From Bacillota bacterium (GTDB taxonomy: Bacteria > Bacillota > Dehalobacteriia > UBA4068), in NCBI GenBank assembly GCA_009778255.1, contig WRKD01000106.1, forward strand, positions 1-6,731: 6,731 bases of DNA, written 5' to 3'. The position numbers and the translations under genes are program-made. The notes beneath the pieces were generated by a model. The model saw nothing but the letters and a program-made list of their open reading frames with translations, had not been told where the DNA came from and did no database searches. Position 1 is the first letter of the stretch, and each line of letters opens with the position of its first letter. This document shows, piece after piece, positions 6,259-6,731 of the stretch.

Positions 6259-6571
6259 ATAGCATCACCCCGTTTTGAGCAATGATATTTTCTAATGTTA
6301 AGCCTTGCTTTCTACGGTTAAAAACACTGGATTTGCCGACAAGTAAATCCAGTGGCATAGTTTTCTTTTCCCACAGGTTTTTTCGGATTTCACCACGTAA
6401 ATTAACAAGATCAATGTCCATGTCCGGCACAACAACATAGATATCAAGATCGCTGTCCTCATGGGGATTGCCATAAGCGTAGGAGCCAAATAGGTAAATT
6501 GCCTCAGCCTGAACAGTTTCCAAGATACCGTTTTTTATTATATCTAATTCATGCTTTATGTGTTGCTCCAT
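6251..6571 (-). CDS. MNT-type minimal nucleotidyltransferase (probable antitoxin)
   Basis: 106 residues from ATG 6571. It is a small Pol-beta-fold nucleotidyltransferase with the full GSx10DxD motif: Gly29-Ser30 in LFGSYAYG, then Asp41 and Asp43 in DSDLDIYV. A third acidic residue, Asp75, lies in MPLDLLVG. In characterised MntA/HepT pairs, such an enzyme adds AMP to the HEPN toxin and neutralises it; assigning that role here is inference. The start at 6571 is preferred because AGGTGA (6582-6577) lies 5 bases before it. A GTG at 6580 would add three residues but overlaps that SD. The gene order, MNT first and then HEPN with an 8-base overlap, is standard for these modules. A promoter lies at 6632-6605. 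Confidence 0.9.
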   Translation of the reverse strand: MEQHIKHELDIIKNGILETVQAEAIYLFGSYAYGNPHEDSDLDIYVVVPDMDIDLVNLRGEIRKNLWEKKTMPLDLLVGKSSVFNRRKQGLTLENIIAQNGVMLYG

Positions 6572-6604
6572 AGTACTCACCTGCCATTTAATACACTCAA
6601 TTAT

Positions 6605-6632
6605 ATTATACTTATTATTAAGAGGATTGCAA
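6605..6632 (-). promoter_or_regulatory. Promoter for the MNT/HEPN pair
   Basis: On the minus strand, TTGCAA (6632-6627) is followed after 16 bases by TATAAT (6610-6605). A second overlapping TATAAT lies 5 bases further on. The predicted start is about 25-30 bases before the ATG at 6571. The perfect -10 makes up for a mediocre -35. No clear palindromic operator was seen, although the segment is AT-rich. Confidence 0.5.
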
Positions 6633-6701
6633 TAATAAATTTTGGGCGCCTCTAAAAACTAGCTTTACAACTCTGCCAAATTAGCGCAACTATCATTTTC
6701 T

Positions 6702-6731
6702 CGTCATTGCGGCCTTCGCGCCGCAATCCCC
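6702..6731. repeat. GC-rich inverted repeat, probable dispersed repeat cut by the window edge
   Basis: ATTGCGGC (6706-6713) and GCCGCAAT (6720-6727) form a perfect 8-bp stem around CTTCGC, with CGTC before and CCCC after. The form CGTCATTGCG...GCAATC is one I associate with short dispersed intergenic repeats in many bacteria. The base composition contrasts sharply with the AT-rich surroundings. The element may continue past the window. Confidence 0.45.

Noticed and set aside
6298..6489. Leftward 63-codon frame inside the MNT gene
   Set aside because: It is an alternative frame across the GSx10DxD coding region and carries no domain.
1..6731. tRNA, rRNA, riboswitch or transposase genes
   Set aside because: No tRNA-like cloverleaf, conserved riboswitch core, rRNA segment or transposase motif was recognised on either strand. 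This was judged by eye, so a weak structured RNA could be missed.

Overview
The window looks like chromosome from an anaerobic, Gram-positive-type bacterium (Bacillota; Clostridia or Negativicutes fit best). The reasons are strong purine-rich Shine-Dalgarno (SD) sites, consensus sigma-A-like promoters in AT-rich gaps, a ferredoxin-dependent 2-oxoacid oxidoreductase, a Fe-S aldo/keto reductase and a relic of an S-layer homology domain. No genus can be named from the sequence alone.

Layout. Bases 1-85 hold the start of a leftward gene for a secreted protein; only its signal peptide is visible. Bases 86-375 are a divergent control region. It contains a near-consensus leftward promoter whose -10 box lies inside a perfect 12+12 bp inverted repeat, and a separate near-consensus rightward promoter. 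Three rightward metabolic genes follow: a 378-residue aldo/keto reductase with two C-terminal [4Fe-4S] motifs (376-1512), then iorA (1661-3520) and iorB (3523-4107), the two subunits of indolepyruvate:ferredoxin oxidoreductase. iorAB has its own promoter and closes at a strong hairpin (4125-4164).

From about 4166 the character changes from intact metabolic genes to gene debris and accessory genes. There is a start-less SLH-domain tail (4166-4318), then a leftward lipase-like alpha/beta hydrolase (4375-5163). The conserved N-terminal strand of that hydrolase runs upstream of its first ATG, to an ATA codon that has a well-placed SD. Next is a rightward winged-helix C-terminal fragment (5325-5732) with no ribosome-binding site, preceded by a heptamer tandem repeat. 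A leftward, overlapping MNT nucleotidyltransferase/HEPN pair (6571-5818) has its own promoter. The right edge is a GC-rich inverted repeat that resembles a dispersed repeat and is cut by the window end.

How the genes work together. IorAB oxidises aryl-pyruvates made by transamination of aromatic amino acids to aryl-acetyl-CoA and reduces ferredoxin; the reverse reaction is possible in some anaerobes. The neighbouring Fe-S aldo/keto reductase could use related carbonyl substrates or exchange electrons with the same ferredoxin pool, but that link is inference from proximity only. The MNT/HEPN pair resembles a two-gene toxin-antitoxin or defence module. I did not find a clearly new multi-gene system. 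The most unusual items are the palindromic operator/promoter at 191-240, the apparent ATA start of the hydrolase, and the pile-up of broken genes between the ior operon and the MNT/HEPN module.
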